Assembly: GCF_905147045.1 (NCBI RefSeq)
Contig: NC_065891.1
Span: 10,983,001-11,047,000, forward strand
Origin: Nymphalis io
Taxonomy: Eukaryota > Arthropoda > Insecta > Lepidoptera > Nymphalidae
Reading direction: 5' to 3'
Length of the DNA stretch: 64,000 nucleotides
Position 1 is the first letter of the stretch; the number at the start of each line of letters is the position of its first letter. Shown piece by piece: positions 1-10,895 of this stretch. The notes under the pieces are model-generated. The model did no database searches, had not been told where the DNA came from, and was given only the letters and a program-made list of their open reading frames with translations. A program made the position numbers and the translations under genes.

Positions 1-1009
1 TAGTACTGAGCAAGTCAAGCTAGAATATACATATAGGAGAAGAATTTCCGATTAAGCGAGGTGTACGACAAGGAGACCCTATCTCACTTAAGCTATTTTC
101 AGCCATCCTAGAAATGATATTTAGGAATCTAGAATGGGCAAACAAAGGTCTAAACATAAATGAGAAAAGCCTTATTTAATTTTATTTGCAGACAGTCCGA
201 AGACCCTGGAAACAATGTTGCAACAGCTAACGGAACAAAAACAAAAATAACGTCAAATTCTTCGCAAACAGAGATCATAAAAATAAATAATGAGCAAATA
301 GAATACGTACAGGAGTATATATACTTGGGACAGCTAATATCTACCGAACAATGCATGCGAAAAGAAATAGAAAGAAGAATCGCTAATAGTTGGAAACGTT
401 ATTGGTCACTTAGTGAAATTATGAAGAACAAAGAAATGCCTATGAAAGAAAAAAGGAAAACATATAATATGTGTATTCTACCATGTTTACTGTATGGGTG
501 TCAAACCTGGGCATTGACAGAACAATTAGGAAACAGAATAAAAATTTGTCAAAACGAAATAGAGGGAAGTACGACAGGAGTTAAAAGAATAGACAGAGAA
601 AAATTAATAAACATAATGTAAATTAAAATTTAACGATATACGAGGTACACATCATATAAACAACTAAAGTGGAGATGGGCAGGACATATGATGAGAGAAA
701 AGAAAGAAAAATGGAGAAGGCTAGTAACGGAATGGTACTCCCGAGATGGCAAAAGAAACAGAGGTAGATAGACTATGAGATTAGAGGACGACATTAAAAA
801 AGTAGCGGGTCCAACATGGACTCGCTAAGCAAAACACAGGATAGAATGGAAATCTTTAGAGGAAGCATTTGTCAGAAGCTGTAGGAGATTAACGACCGTG
901 AGCCGATATCTTACTTTAAAAGCTTAGGACACATCAAAAAGGAAAAAAAAAATTATTATAATTATTCGTATAAATAAGAACAGCAATAAAGACTTTATTA
1001 TTATTATTA
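1..1009 (+). pseudogene. Degenerate RTE-clade LINE, 3' part (reverse transcriptase to tail)
   Basis: Frames broken by stops and shifts resemble the C-terminal half of an RTE-type endonuclease/reverse transcriptase. At 31-170 the frame reads the conserved GVRQGDPIS block, then stops. The part that should hold the catalytic FADD motif is missing. Another frame (about 172-618) contains EYIYLGQLIS and LLYGCQTWAL, which align with the thumb/connection region of the intact element at 16881-19844. From about 660 to 900 a third frame has LKWRWAGHM and VAGPTWTR with in-frame stops. The copy ends in an (ATT)n tail near 990-1009, a usual RTE ending. It runs off the left edge of the window. Inferred to be dead: at least two frame breaks and stops. 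Confidence 0.85.
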
Positions 1010-1194
1010 TGTATAAATATATATAAATTTCATTAAATTATGATCAAAAACTAATTTCACGAAATGTCAATATCAATGTGATACATATGCTAAAAAGCTG
1101 CGGTTGTTTAATTACAACCTCATGATCAAATTTGTTACGTGAAATAATGATATTCATTGTTTACAAGGTAAATTAACGTTATTGGCAGTATTTA

Positions 1195-1740
1195 TTTATA
1201 CTTTATTTTATTTATACTTTATTGTACACCACAAAGAGAAAAATACAAAACATGGATACAACCTAAATAAAAGTACAATTATGGCGACCTTATCGCTACA
1301 TAGCAATCTCTTTCAGGCAGCCAACGGTGTAAAGTAACTGATTGGATATGAGGAAGGCGGTGTTGTAATATATATAAATAAAATAACATTAATCTATAAT
1401 TAAAACAAACTAATAAATAAATGTAAATATAAAATACACATATTACATATCAATAAATAAATTATATTATCAATACATATAAAATTACGAGTATATAATA
1501 TAAATGCATACTATATACAGTAACAACGAATAAAACGATAAGTCCTCAAACATAACAAGAAAGAAAAAAGAAAAAAAAATACAAAAAATACTAAAATAAA
1601 AGAAATTATTGGTGATAAGGCATTTGAGACAAAAAGTGATCTTTTACAAGTTTTTTTAAAATATCTATGGATTTGGCCTCCCGGATATTTAAAGGAAGGT
1701 CGTTCCAGAGCTTAATAGCCTGAATTGTAATAGAACAGTA
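1195..1740 (-). pseudogene. 3' end of a CR1/Jockey-like LINE
   Basis: On the minus strand, 1736 to about 1610 reads the typical ORF2 C-terminus of CR1/Jockey-type non-LTR elements, with the motif KLWNDLPLNIREAKSID and then a stop. The 3' UTR follows and ends with AATAAA-containing A-rich repeats near 1195-1215. The UTR segment at about 1265-1340 is homologous to 2085-2262 in the opposite orientation. Assignment to CR1 versus Jockey is uncertain because only the tail of the protein remains. Confidence 0.7.
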
Positions 1741-1928
1741 TTTTAACAAAAAAACTTTTTTTTTTAAATAATACGTTTCCTCTTAGCTGCCCATACCTTT
1801 CGATTATATTCTTTTGGCTTACGATTATTTTGTTTGCCTCTCTATCACAAATCGCTTAATGTGACAGTGAAAACAAAGTTATGGCATTCTAATTCCGTCA
1901 AATTGCGGTAAATTCTCCTATTTTTATT

Positions 1929-1978
1929 ATATATATATATATATATTATATTTATTTATGTATGTATTTATTATAGTA

Positions 1979-2009
<31 letters not shown>

Positions 2010-2060
2010 TATATATAATAGTATGTATGTATTATGTATGTAGTAGTGTATGTAGTATAT
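1929..2060. repeat. AT-rich microsatellite tract
   Basis: Interrupted (TA)n, TTTA and TATG runs. Simple-sequence DNA with no coding signal. Confidence 0.8.
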
Positions 2061-2084
2061 AGGTATACTGGCTTGTACCCTTCC

Positions 2085-2262
2085 CATTTATAAATATTAT
2101 GATCCTCTGCCCAAAGGTTGCCTGGAAGAGATCGCTGCTTAGCGATAAGGCTGCCTGTTGCACCTCATGCAACTTTTTTTTTTTTGTTTAAAAATTGTAA
2201 TTTTTAGTTTTAAGTTTGGGTGCAATAAAGTTTCAAAATAAATAAAATAAATAAATAAATTT
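2085..2262 (+). repeat. LINE 3'-UTR fragment, second copy of the 1195-1740 family
   Basis: Contains GGTTGCCTGGAAGAGATCGC and TTAGCGATAAGG, which match the reverse complement of about 1275-1325. It ends in an AATAAAATAAATAAATAAAT-type tail, so it is a 5'-truncated insertion of the same LINE on the plus strand. No protein-coding remnant is visible. Confidence 0.7.
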
Positions 2263-2324
2263 GTTTGCGTTGCAATGCGTTTATTTGATTAGCCTAAGAT
2301 GATTACGACTCCAGCAATAAATTC

Positions 2325-2594
2325 CTTTTTTATATCATAGGTAGGCAGGCAAGGTAAATAGCTCACCTGATGGTAAGTGATCACCACCGCTCATAGACAT
2401 TGACACCGTAAGTAATACTAATCATCACTTATTGTTATGTCCCTAGTCCCTCACTACAGGCAGTAGTTACACTGACTCAGTCATCCTTCCATCACGAACA
2501 CTACAATTCCAAGTATTACTGGCTTCCAGTAAATTATGTGATGAGTTGGTGGTATCTAACTAGACGGACTTGCACCAAGCCCTACCACCAAGTA
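2325..2594 (-). repeat. A-tailed SINE (family A)
   Basis: Decayed copy of the most abundant repeat in this window. Element orientation is set by the A-run, seen here as a T-run at the left end. Landmarks recognised: the 5' end (GGTGGTAGGGCTTGGTGCAA in element sense) at the right, the GGTACC region, and the CACCTGATGGTAAGTG block near the tail. Family A resembles the A-tailed SINEs spread through butterfly genomes (Metulj-type in Heliconius), but I could not verify the family name. Confidence 0.75.
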
Positions 2595-2865
2595 AGACTC
2601 TTAGATAAAATATAATGTCAAATTGATTCTATACCTTTTATTAAATCGACGTGTTAGAGCCTTGATCATGCTCGCCTAGGTGAGTAACATATATTTAATC
2701 TTTCTGGAGAATTAGCTAGGTACAAAATCATGGCGTGATATGGCAGTTAGACATAATACATTCTAATGTTTTAATGAAAGATGTAGACATCATTTTACTA
2801 TTTTTGAGTATACATTGATCCGTAAAAAGATTACCCATATATAGTTTCAGTATTATCAAAATATA

Positions 2866-3178
2866 ACAGTAACAGTAACAGTAACAGCCTGTTAATGTCC
2901 CACTGCTGGGCTAAGGCCTCCTCTCCCTTTTGAGGAGAAGGTTGTGGAGCTTATTCCGCCACGCTGCTCCAATGCGGGTTGGTAGAATACACATGTGGCA
3001 GAAATTCAATGAAATTAGACACATGCAGGTTTCCTCACGATGTTTTCCTTCACCGTTAAGCACGAGATGAATTATAATCACAAATTAAGCACATGAAAAT
3101 ACAGTGGTGCTTGTCCGGGTTTGAACCCACGATCGTCGGTTAAGATTGACGCGTTCTAACCACTAGGCCATCTCGGCT
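2866..3178 (-). repeat. tRNA-derived SINE (family C), near full length
   Basis: In element sense it begins GCCGAGATGGCCTAGTGGTT, giving a pol III A box. The B box (GGTTCAAACCCGG) follows about 40 bp later. The body contains CTCCAAACC-like and GAGGCCTTAGCCCAGCAGTG sequence, and it ends in a TTACTG-repeat tail, visible here as ACAGTAACAGTAACAG at the left. This is the best reference copy of family C in the window. Confidence 0.85.
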
Positions 3179-3363
3179 TAGAAAGAAATATACATGATCA
3201 TATTAATATATCGTATATAGACGAATCGAGAACGACATACTTATTGATGTAGGTAAATAAAATGGTGTTCTTTTTATGAGAGTAGCATAACATTTGAATA
3301 ATTCACAAACAAATCCTCTCTCAAAAGCTAGTAATTAAGTTATAAATTATGCATAACACAACT

Positions 3364-3470
3364 GAAAATACAGTGGTGCTTGCCCGGGTTTGAACCCACG
3401 ATCATCGGATAAGATTCACGCGTTCTAACCACTGGACCATCTCGGCTTTTTACTGGGCCATCTCGGCTTT
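3364..3470 (-). repeat. tRNA-derived SINE (family C), 5' head only, with a local duplication
   Basis: Only the tRNA-like head is present. The terminal segment GGGCCATCTCGGCTTTT is duplicated in tandem (about 3432-3449 and 3453-3470) with one base change. A head without a tail cannot come from simple 5' truncation, so a deletion or recombination is inferred. Confidence 0.75.
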
Positions 3471-4028
3471 TTTCAAAATCAAAATATGTATATATTTATT
3501 TTCAACAGATTGAGGTGATTAAGCAAATGTTGCTTCGTTACTATTATATATAACTAATAGTTATTGAACTTATATTTTGAAAATCATTAGTGGAGCTAAT
3601 AATTTTGATTAATTAATTTATTATAGTTAAATTAATTATTGTGGTTGTGGTTTTTTCATGCATTTCAGTTTACACACTGCGCCGAGTACAACTAAATTGA
3701 ATAAAAGCAAGCAAATAATTATGATAGTTGTGGTTCTAAGTCGTTAACTCATCATATTGAAACATTATTATTGGATAGCTAAAAATCGCTATTTAATAAA
3801 CATGACACAAGCACCAAGCGAGGCCTATATTATTTTTAAAAATAGGTCAATTCACCCTTAAATAATTAATAAGGCCGTGCAAATCAAGTTTTAATACAGG
3901 GACTTTAAAAATGCATTCGGTATTTCAGAGCATATTCATTTGTGGTCAAACGAGAAGTTTACGTTCTTTCATGGGCGGTGTCGATATAAGAATAATTAAG
4001 ATGTAAAAATATCAAAGAGCTACGAATC

Positions 4029-4309
4029 TTTTTTTTAATGCTGTTTTTAGGTGGACGGACAGATAGGCCACCTGATGGTAAGGACACCACCGCACGTAGA
4101 ACAATGACTATGTAAGAAATATTGACCATTCCATACATCAACAATATAAAATCAACCTTGGAAACTAAGATGTTATATCCCTTGTGCCTTTAGTTAAACT
4201 GGTTCACTCACTCTTCTAATCGGAACACAATACAGAGTATTCCTATTTGGAGGTAGAATATCTGATTAGTGGTACCCGGACGGTTTGGTACAAAATCCTA
4301 CTATCAAGT
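4029..4309 (-). repeat. A-tailed SINE (family A)
   Basis: T-run at the left (A-tail in element sense), then CCACCTGATGGTAAGG, CCTTGGAAACTAAGATGTT, the GGTAGAATATCTGATTAGTG block and the 5' end near 4305. Moderately decayed. Confidence 0.8.
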
Positions 4310-4393
4310 GAAGATATCTTCAGAAGTATTTATGAAGAATATGTCTCGTTGAACTTTGTCGCTGAATTACACAGAATGGCTTATTATGAATAG

Positions 4394-4735
4394 CTTCGGC
4401 TTTCTGCCGGATACCAGGAATTCAAAAGAAAAGTTAGTAAGCGCAGTGCTGAGGGTAATAAAAGGCGTTTCGTTAATAGAGCGAGGGTAGACTATATTCT
4501 TGAAATTGACCGTGATATCGGTCGCTTAGTTTTCGATCGGTTATTTGGGCTTAAAATAGCAGATGATTCCGGTTGGCATAATGGTATAAAGAGTTTTTTG
4601 TGGCTGTTGTGTTTTGTGATACTGGCAGTAAACCATCAGACTAATAAACAGATTAAGAACATTGACTGGCTAACCGCGTACCGACACATGGTTAATATAC
4701 ATGGAATATCTAAAAATGTTAATGTTGCTGCTTAA
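4394..4735 (+). other. 113-codon stop-free stretch without a start codon; includes a defensin exon-like match
   Basis: The frame from 4394 (after TAG 4391-4393) to TAA 4733-4735 is open for 113 codons. It has higher GC than its surroundings and no ATG until near its end. The predicted residues are basic at first (KRKVSKRSAEGNKRRF), then hydrophobic (FLWLLCFVILAV). I recognise no family. Within it, in a different frame, 4597-4629 matches the end of gallerimycin exon 1 (6737-6769, minus) at 29 of 33 positions, including the donor GT. The stretch could be a relic exon, LINE-derived, or chance. Confidence 0.3.
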
Positions 4736-4751
4736 AAACATGGAATTTATT

Positions 4752-4905
4752 ATATATGACATATAGCAACGAAGAATATACAGTATACGTGCAATTCACA
4801 CACAAAGGAGTATGGAATGACGGCGGAGAGAGGGCATGACGGCATAAGAGAGCGTCATCACGTTTGCTGTCACGGCATACGAAGGTTACCCCCAAGGCGC
4901 GACAA
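4752..4905. repeat. Dispersed repeat P, copy 1
   Basis: Shares extended blocks with 46575-46735 in inverted orientation: ACTGTATAC next to CTTCGTTG, GGCATGACG/CGTCATGCGCC and TTGGGGGTTAC-like sequence. No A-tail or terminal inverted repeat could be fixed from two copies. It may be a MITE or LTR fragment; unknown. Confidence 0.55.
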
Positions 4906-5861
4906 TAGACTGGATTTTTGCTTTGCAAAGGAAACTTCTAAATAGCTGTAATCAGCGACTCGAAATTCATGATGTTGAAGATGGTTTTACTTTATAATTA
5001 GCTTATTTACAACGGTGTAGAATAAAATTGTAATAAAAGATTATTTAAAATATGTGACGTAAGAATAACAATAACATTTTTATACTATAAAGAAATATAT
5101 TTTATTAGTGATTAGATTTTTTTTTAAATGTAAAGAACTTACGAGTACTTATTAATTTAATCTTCTTCAAACATATTACTTCTATTAAATATTTATTCAA
5201 CACAGTATTTTATACTTCGATATCGGGTAAGTAAATATTTAGTGTAGCTTAGGCATGGCTTAAGCTCTTCATCATCACGACCTACAGAGCTGAATAATTT
5301 AAACCACACAGACTATGTAGTGGTTACATTATAAGCAGACAGTGCCTTATATTATAAATATCTGTGTGTATATTGTACTGCCAACATGATCATGAGAGAA
5401 AACAAATGTCAACATTATGTGTTATATACAGACAAGATGCGAGCATATAGTATATATCACTAGCGGTGTTGCATGTGTGACAACTTGTAAATAAATAAAA
5501 AATTGAAGAATAATAAATATTTATTAATACAGCTATTTATGTTATTTGTTGTAAAAATATTCTATAAAACTAATATTATCATTTACGTTTTTCAATGCAA
5601 CCAGCATTAATAATTATGTTATATCTTGATTTGATACATTTCAATGTCATATAAATAACGTCATTTAAAAAACACCGATGGTTTATTAATTCATGTTCGT
5701 ATTTAACCTTTTGCTTGTGAACAGATTTTTGTGATTTGTTGCATTGTTTTCAGTATTGGACATTGTTCAGTTATATTTGAAGCTAACATACAGGCATTTT
5801 TGAGCCATTTTTTTTACATAGAATTTGACAAAAATCGTTATAATAGAATATAAGTATTTAT

Positions 5862-6030
5862 TTTTTATTTTATTTTAATTTTCTGTAAGAAGGGGCAAAC
5901 GAGCAGGAAGGTCACTTGATGAAAAATGACTACCACCGCTCATGGACATCTGCAACGCCCGAGGGCTTGCAGGTGTGTTGCCGGCCTTTAAAGAATGAGT
6001 ACGCTCTTTACTTGAAGGTTGACATATCGG
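5862..6030 (-). repeat. SINE-like repeat (family D)
   Basis: Contains ACCACCGCTCATGGACAT, GCAGGTGTGTTGCCGGCC and AAAGAATGAGTACGCTCTTT, known to me as a common lepidopteran interspersed repeat. The T-rich left end suggests an A-tail in minus orientation. It begins about 60 bp downstream of the gallerimycin stop codon on the same strand. Confidence 0.6.
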
Positions 6031-6092
6031 TTTTGATAAATATAAGCGAAATTACTTTTAAAATTAAATTTTCTTAATTTCAATTTGCTTGA

Positions 6093-6808
6093 CTATCGCA
6101 AACATTGACATCCGTTGATGGTGCAGTATCCGCCATTTTTGTATCCTCGTTGCTTGCAGTTGGCAATACATTCGTAAAACACGCATCCAGGGGGAGGTTT
6201 CACATGAATCGTGACTGGTTTAACTATTTGTCGTTTCCGAACATTGTGGACGGTACCTGTAAGTTATACAAAAGTTTTTATATACGTGTTTATATATTTC
6301 ATAATACTATTGATATATAAAAATTACAATAACAGTCTGTAAAAAGGCCACTACTCGGCTAAGGTCTTCTCTCCACTTGAGGAGAAGATTTAGAGCTTAT
6401 TTAACCATGCTGCTCCGATGCGGTTTGGTGGGAAAATTTTCTCCACAATGTTTAACTTCATCGCTGAGCACAATATGAATTATAAACATAAATGAAGTAC
6501 ATATAAACTAAGCGGTGCTTGACCATCTTTAAAACAGCAATCTACAGCTAAGATTCAGTGTTCTTGGCCATTTTGGATTTATCGGTAAAACGCATCAATC
6601 CTATAATAAATATTTACTATACTTCACAAAATTGCGCTTTTGTATGTCTACATGCGTATCTTATTTCGCAATGTACTTAGAACAAAATATTGTATATATG
6701 TTTGGACTATTTTCGGTATTTAAATATCGTATACTAACTGCCAGTATCACAATACATAGTAGCCACAAATACAACTAGCAAAATTGCAACAACTAAACAC
6801 GTCTTCAT
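6093..6808 (-). CDS. gallerimycin: Gallerimycin orthologue (defensin-type antimicrobial peptide), two exons
   Basis: Exon 1 is 6739-6808 and exon 2 is 6093-6256. The intron 6257-6738 has GT (6738-6737) and AG ends and phase 1. The total is 234 nt, giving 77 residues. Residues 1-20 form a signal peptide starting MKTCLVVAILLVV. A basic RKRQ site follows, then a mature peptide with CVFYECIANC, a GGYC and INGCQCLR end: C-x4-C-x3-C-x10-C-x4-C-x-C, the knottin/CS-alpha-beta pattern. From established knowledge, gallerimycin is an inducible secreted antifungal peptide of Lepidoptera made in fat body and haemocytes; the cysteine core here is almost identical to the Galleria peptide as I remember it. 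ATG 6806-6808 was chosen because it opens the signal peptide 22 nt after a TATA/initiator start. Intact. Confidence 0.9.
6327..6580 (-). repeat. tRNA-derived SINE (family C), decayed, in the gallerimycin intron
   Basis: Recognisable as AACAGTCTGTAAA, CTCGGCTAAGG, GAGGAGAAG and GCTGCTCCGATGCGGTTTGG in order, with the tRNA-like head badly eroded toward 6580. It lies wholly inside the intron, in the same orientation as the gene. Confidence 0.65.
6737..6769 (-). other. Exon 1/donor segment of gallerimycin with a counterpart at 4597-4629
   Basis: Element of the exon 1-intron junction: TTTGTGGCT, 8 nt, then TTGTGATACTGGCAGT. The same two blocks with identical spacing occur on the plus strand at 4597-4629. 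Listed as the partner of that possible relic. Confidence 0.4.
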
Positions 6809-6821
6809 GACCAAATCTCAC

Positions 6822-6862
6822 AATTTCACTGCGAAATTATTGCACTGGGAAAGTTATTTATA
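6822..6862 (-). promoter_or_regulatory. Core promoter of the gallerimycin gene
   Basis: TATAAATA on the minus strand (6862-6855) lies 32 bp upstream of CAGTG (A at 6830), a fit to the arthropod TCAGT initiator. This gives a predicted 5' UTR of about 21 nt. A GGGAAAG run at 6847-6853 resembles only half of a kappaB site, so Rel control is not shown by sequence here. Confidence 0.5.
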
Positions 6863-7389
6863 CATTCCTTATACCAACATGCATTGCCCTCATATTCATA
6901 CTTTAACAAATCTTAAGAGGGTTACTTAGCGATTTATTCTATTATGTCTAATCCATTGCCGGTCATCTTTATGATGAAACCAAGTCCGACCTGAATAGCA
7001 CAGTAATGGTTACAGTAATATTATTCGTTGTAATTGTACCGCAGAAAGATGTAAAGCCTGTAAATATCGGACGCAGAGGGAATACCCGGAGTCAATTTCT
7101 CTGGCACAGAATTGCATGTGATAAATTTATACCGGTGTTATACAAATTGAGACCATAATATTCCGAGTGCAAAGCTGCGAGTCGTTTGTTAACGTACCTC
7201 TTTTGTTTTGTTTTGTTTGAAATTTGTCTGAATTACTTCTGTGATAAGATTAAAGATGGTTTTATTGTTTACCCGAGTTCCACTTTTGAAATCTTGAATG
7301 TGTTCCATATTCAGCCAATCTGCGACCGTCTGTTACTTGTGATACATTTGTTGTTGGTAATTAAGGTTGTAAGAGTTATAAGATTGTGA

Positions 7390-7612
7390 GAGCTGAGATG
7401 GCTCAGTGGATATCCACGTGGATAATTAAAGTTCGAATCCGGGCAATAGAGTACTGAATTTACACGTTTCGGGTTCGGTGCTGAGTGAAGAAATCATGAG
7501 AAATTCTACATGAATCGAATGACATTCTGTCACAAATCAGCAATAGAGCGGCGTAGTGGAATAAGCTCCAAGCTGTATTCTTTTTAAATGCCGCTGCCCA
7601 ACAGTTAAGGAT
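7390..7612 (+). repeat. tRNA-derived SINE (family C), old copy
   Basis: Starts GAGCTGAGATGGCTCAGTGG (A box), with a B box GTTCGAATCCGGG at 7431-7443. The body has AATGACATTCTGTCAC and GCGGCGTAGTGGAATAAGCTCCAA. A tRNA-like look at 7390-7445 led me to consider a real tRNA gene, but the following SINE body settles it. Confidence 0.7.
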
Positions 7613-9708
7613 AATTTATAAGGGTTATATGGCTAGAAGTTTTTATAGAATCTGTTATTGATTTAGAATATGGTCATAAGCTTTTTTTTTCATTTTGTAA
7701 TAAAATATATGTTTATGATTCGTATAGATAAAAAACAGGTTTTAAATAAATAATGGCCTTTCAGATACACGGACGTGTATTTATGTCTACTCATGTCAAT
7801 TTTAATGTTTTGACCTGGGATTGAACCCGGCACCCCGGCACCTCGGAGCAAATAACACAAGTGACTATGAGTAGACAGTTAAGAAAAGTATATTACATAC
7901 AATTCATTCAGGTGAACACTCCTCTATTAAACCGAAATTTAAAAATATAATAACATATAAATTGTCTTTATTATACTAATATCAAAATAATATATGAAAA
8001 CTCTTAATGCACGCTGACTGTACCATTTTAAAAATCGTATATTATGTACAGAGAAATATTTATGTATATATATGGTATGGTGTCTGTTCTTATTACATCA
8101 CAGAATCTACCATCCAGCGACTACATATCATTTTGTCTTATTAATGATAAATTATATTGCAGAAAAAAAGTGTATAAAAAACTGTCCCAATGACAAATTA
8201 AAACGTTTAAAAATTCTGTTAGCAGTACTGATCTATTACTATTTTACTAATTGATTTTTATTTTTTCATATGTCAGAGAATAAAGCAAAAAGTAATGTTC
8301 AGATTTTAAAGCAATAATTGGTTAAAAGCTTATGATAAGACTTAACTTGAGAATGATTAAAAGATATATTCCAATAAACATTTCATAACCAAGCGCAGCC
8401 AATAAAAGAGTTCTATTTTTAGTATTTATCCATATTAACGGGAGTCAGTTTTGAATAACCTATAAATTAGCAGCCGGAGGCGAAGGTGTTATTTATCATT
8501 AATGCGATAGTTGGTTATATGAAGCCAAATAATAAAGGTTATTAAGAATCGTCTACAATGTTATTTATGAAAACATTATATTCTCATCAAGTTTCTTCTC
8601 GCTCACTAATATAAAAAATAAAGTTAAAAACACGTTGACTTAGGCTATTAAATTATTGAAGGTAAAGGAAAAATTGCGAAATGAATATAATTTTAAGAAC
8701 TATTTATGTGTAACGTTTCTAGATGTAACGTTTATGAAGCATAAACGTTTTTATTCTGAAACAAATACAGAGTTGAATATGCTTGCTATGAACATTATTT
8801 TGATTTGAAATATCAGTGTTATGTACATATATACATGTTTTGTTCTATGACAAGGTGAACGTTCTGTAATACCGCAAGTCAATTAGTCGGTGGTCAATCA
8901 ATATCTTAGAAACTGGTCCATGACCTCCTTGGACTTGTGACGTTGTTGAAAGGGAAACACCGCTAACATGATTGAATATAAATTCCAGTTATGAATCATT
9001 TACGCATTGCATTCATGTGTGTTATTAATATGGGGGGATGTACCTCAATGCAATAATACATACAAGTTGTTAACGGTGACTCTGCTGTGACAATGAATTT
9101 GAGATTGTATTATACGATAAAAATGATTATTATTTTATAATATGATGATCGTACAGTTTAGCAGTGACTCTTCACTTTGTTCAAATATACTTCATTATGA
9201 AGGTAGAACTCCACGGCTTTACGTATAAAGTTGCTTAGAAATTGATTTGTTACACCATGCTGTGCTTTCTTTTCAGTGTAAATCTATCAAGTTTATAGGT
9301 AAATGTTTTAATTATACGTTTTGAATAACCCACTTTATTATTTTTATTATTAATGTTAAAGTTTCCAGATTCCATCCAAAAACATTTTTATAGAGCTAAG
9401 CTTTTTAATTAAATCCATAAAGCAAGTAAAATATAGATGATTAGACTGTATTGTCACATATTCTGTTCAGGGCGCATATATACTAAAAAATAAAACAAAA
9501 GCCATGTGGTGCGTTTAGACAAAATAGGACTATAAATATCGTTATATTTCGAATGTCGACAAGTCTTGAAAAAAAGATATGTCGATATGACGTGCTTACT
9601 TTCGAGGATTGTAGTTTGTGAACAAAAAAAGCGTAAAATTCCAATTCATGTTGAATTGTAAGAATAATTTCTGTACAAGTTCAGTCTACCTATCTCTCTG
9701 TCGAATTT
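7613..9708. other. AT-rich intergenic DNA, no gene seen
   Basis: No exon, RNA gene or clear repeat recognised over about 2 kb. The one local feature is 7790-7882: GATTGAACCCGGCACC (B-box-like, minus) flanked by inverted GTCTACTCAT / ATGAGTAGAC, possibly a tRNA-related SINE scrap. Confidence 0.5.
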
Positions 9709-9800
9709 CCTCTCGGCTGGAATGGACGGCTCTACCATAAGTGCGTTGTGTAATTTGTCTCGATTGTCGACAATACATCTCTGGTTACATCGAGAATACA
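9709..9800 (+). repeat. Dispersed repeat H, copy 1
   Basis: TTTCCTCTCGG, then GGACGG, TAAGTGCGTTG and AATTTGTCTCGATTGT align block by block with 13946-14012 on the same strand. Identity of the parent element is unknown. Confidence 0.5.
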
Positions 9801-10257
9801 TCTGAAGCTATTGTTCACACTTCGCTTTGTCGCTTACATAAGCACTATGACTGTAGTACTGATGTAAATGTTGGTCTAGCAAGTTCTAATATTTAGAAAT
9901 AAATGAAAATGTTAACTCAAGTATTTTAAGATATAGTTGAATTTTCATAAATAAATAATTAATTAAGTTGTCATAATTAAACTGTCTCAGATAAACAATA
10001 TAATTTATATTAAAGTCTTAGTTAAAATTATAAGTTATATTAGCTACAAATTAAAATTAAAAAAATTGTAAATTAAATTATTGTAGTATTTATTTTCCTG
10101 TAAGTAATTCCCTGCTATATATATTTATTCCATTATCATTTTTATTATTCTTAAAATGTATGTTTGTAATGTTTCAATAGGTATAAAAATAACTAATGAA
10201 CCGCTTTTTTATATTCTTTTGATTATTTTATTTTATTAAGTATTAGGACCTAGCAAG

Positions 10258-10405
10258 TTAGGACTTAACATCGGGTGGCCCAAACGAGGTTAAGTAGTTA
10301 AACCGCCCATAGACTTGGCAGTTTGGCAGTGGCCTTACATCGCCAATGCGCCACCAATCATGGGAACTAAGATGTTATTTGTCTTGTGCATGTAGGTACA
10401 CTAAC
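10258..10405 (-). repeat. A-tailed SINE (family A), truncated and old
   Basis: Blocks GCCCATAGACTTGG, CCAATGCGCCACCAA and GGGAACTAAGATGTT match the family A interior. The element 5' half is missing or unrecognisable. Confidence 0.55.
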
Positions 10406-10895
10406 ACACAAAAAACAAAAATACTTTAGTCTACTGTAATATAACTATATATACTGTAATATACTGTAAATAAAATTAAACCTCTTGATTTTTTTTAATA
10501 AATAAGGCAATACTGTACTGGATTATATAAAACTATAAGTGATATGAGAGCCAAATTAAAATACTAAAATAACGATTCAAAAGAGCTTCTGAATCTATTT
10601 GAATAAAGTATATTTTGACTTTGACTTTGTTTTGTATTAAAGGGTAAAGACAAGGTAATTTAATCTATAATTTTCATTCAATGCATACTTATTTATTGAA
10701 AGATTTTAAAACTAATTTTCAACAGCACAATTTGATTATTTCATATCATTATTCGAAGTGAATGCGCGAAATGAAATTGATTACAAAGCGAATATTTCAA
10801 ATAAATGAACATGATAAATTTATACAAAAATAAACCCTAAATGGTTAGTGTTGTATGATAATATTGTTTATAATCCGTTGAGTTTGCTTAAACCA

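Noticed and set aside
7006..7158. 50-codon open frame starting MVTVILFVVIV
   Set aside because: Short hydrophobic start but no cysteine pattern, no conserved motif and a poor start context. Not enough to call a peptide gene.
7140..7190. Promoter-like match (CTCGGAATA) to the region upstream of the defensin paralogue
   Set aside because: Only about 10 bases shared, which is expected by chance in 64 kb.
7390..7445. Possible tRNA gene (A- and B-box motifs)
   Set aside because: The sequence continues into the family C SINE body, and no cloverleaf with a matching acceptor stem was found.
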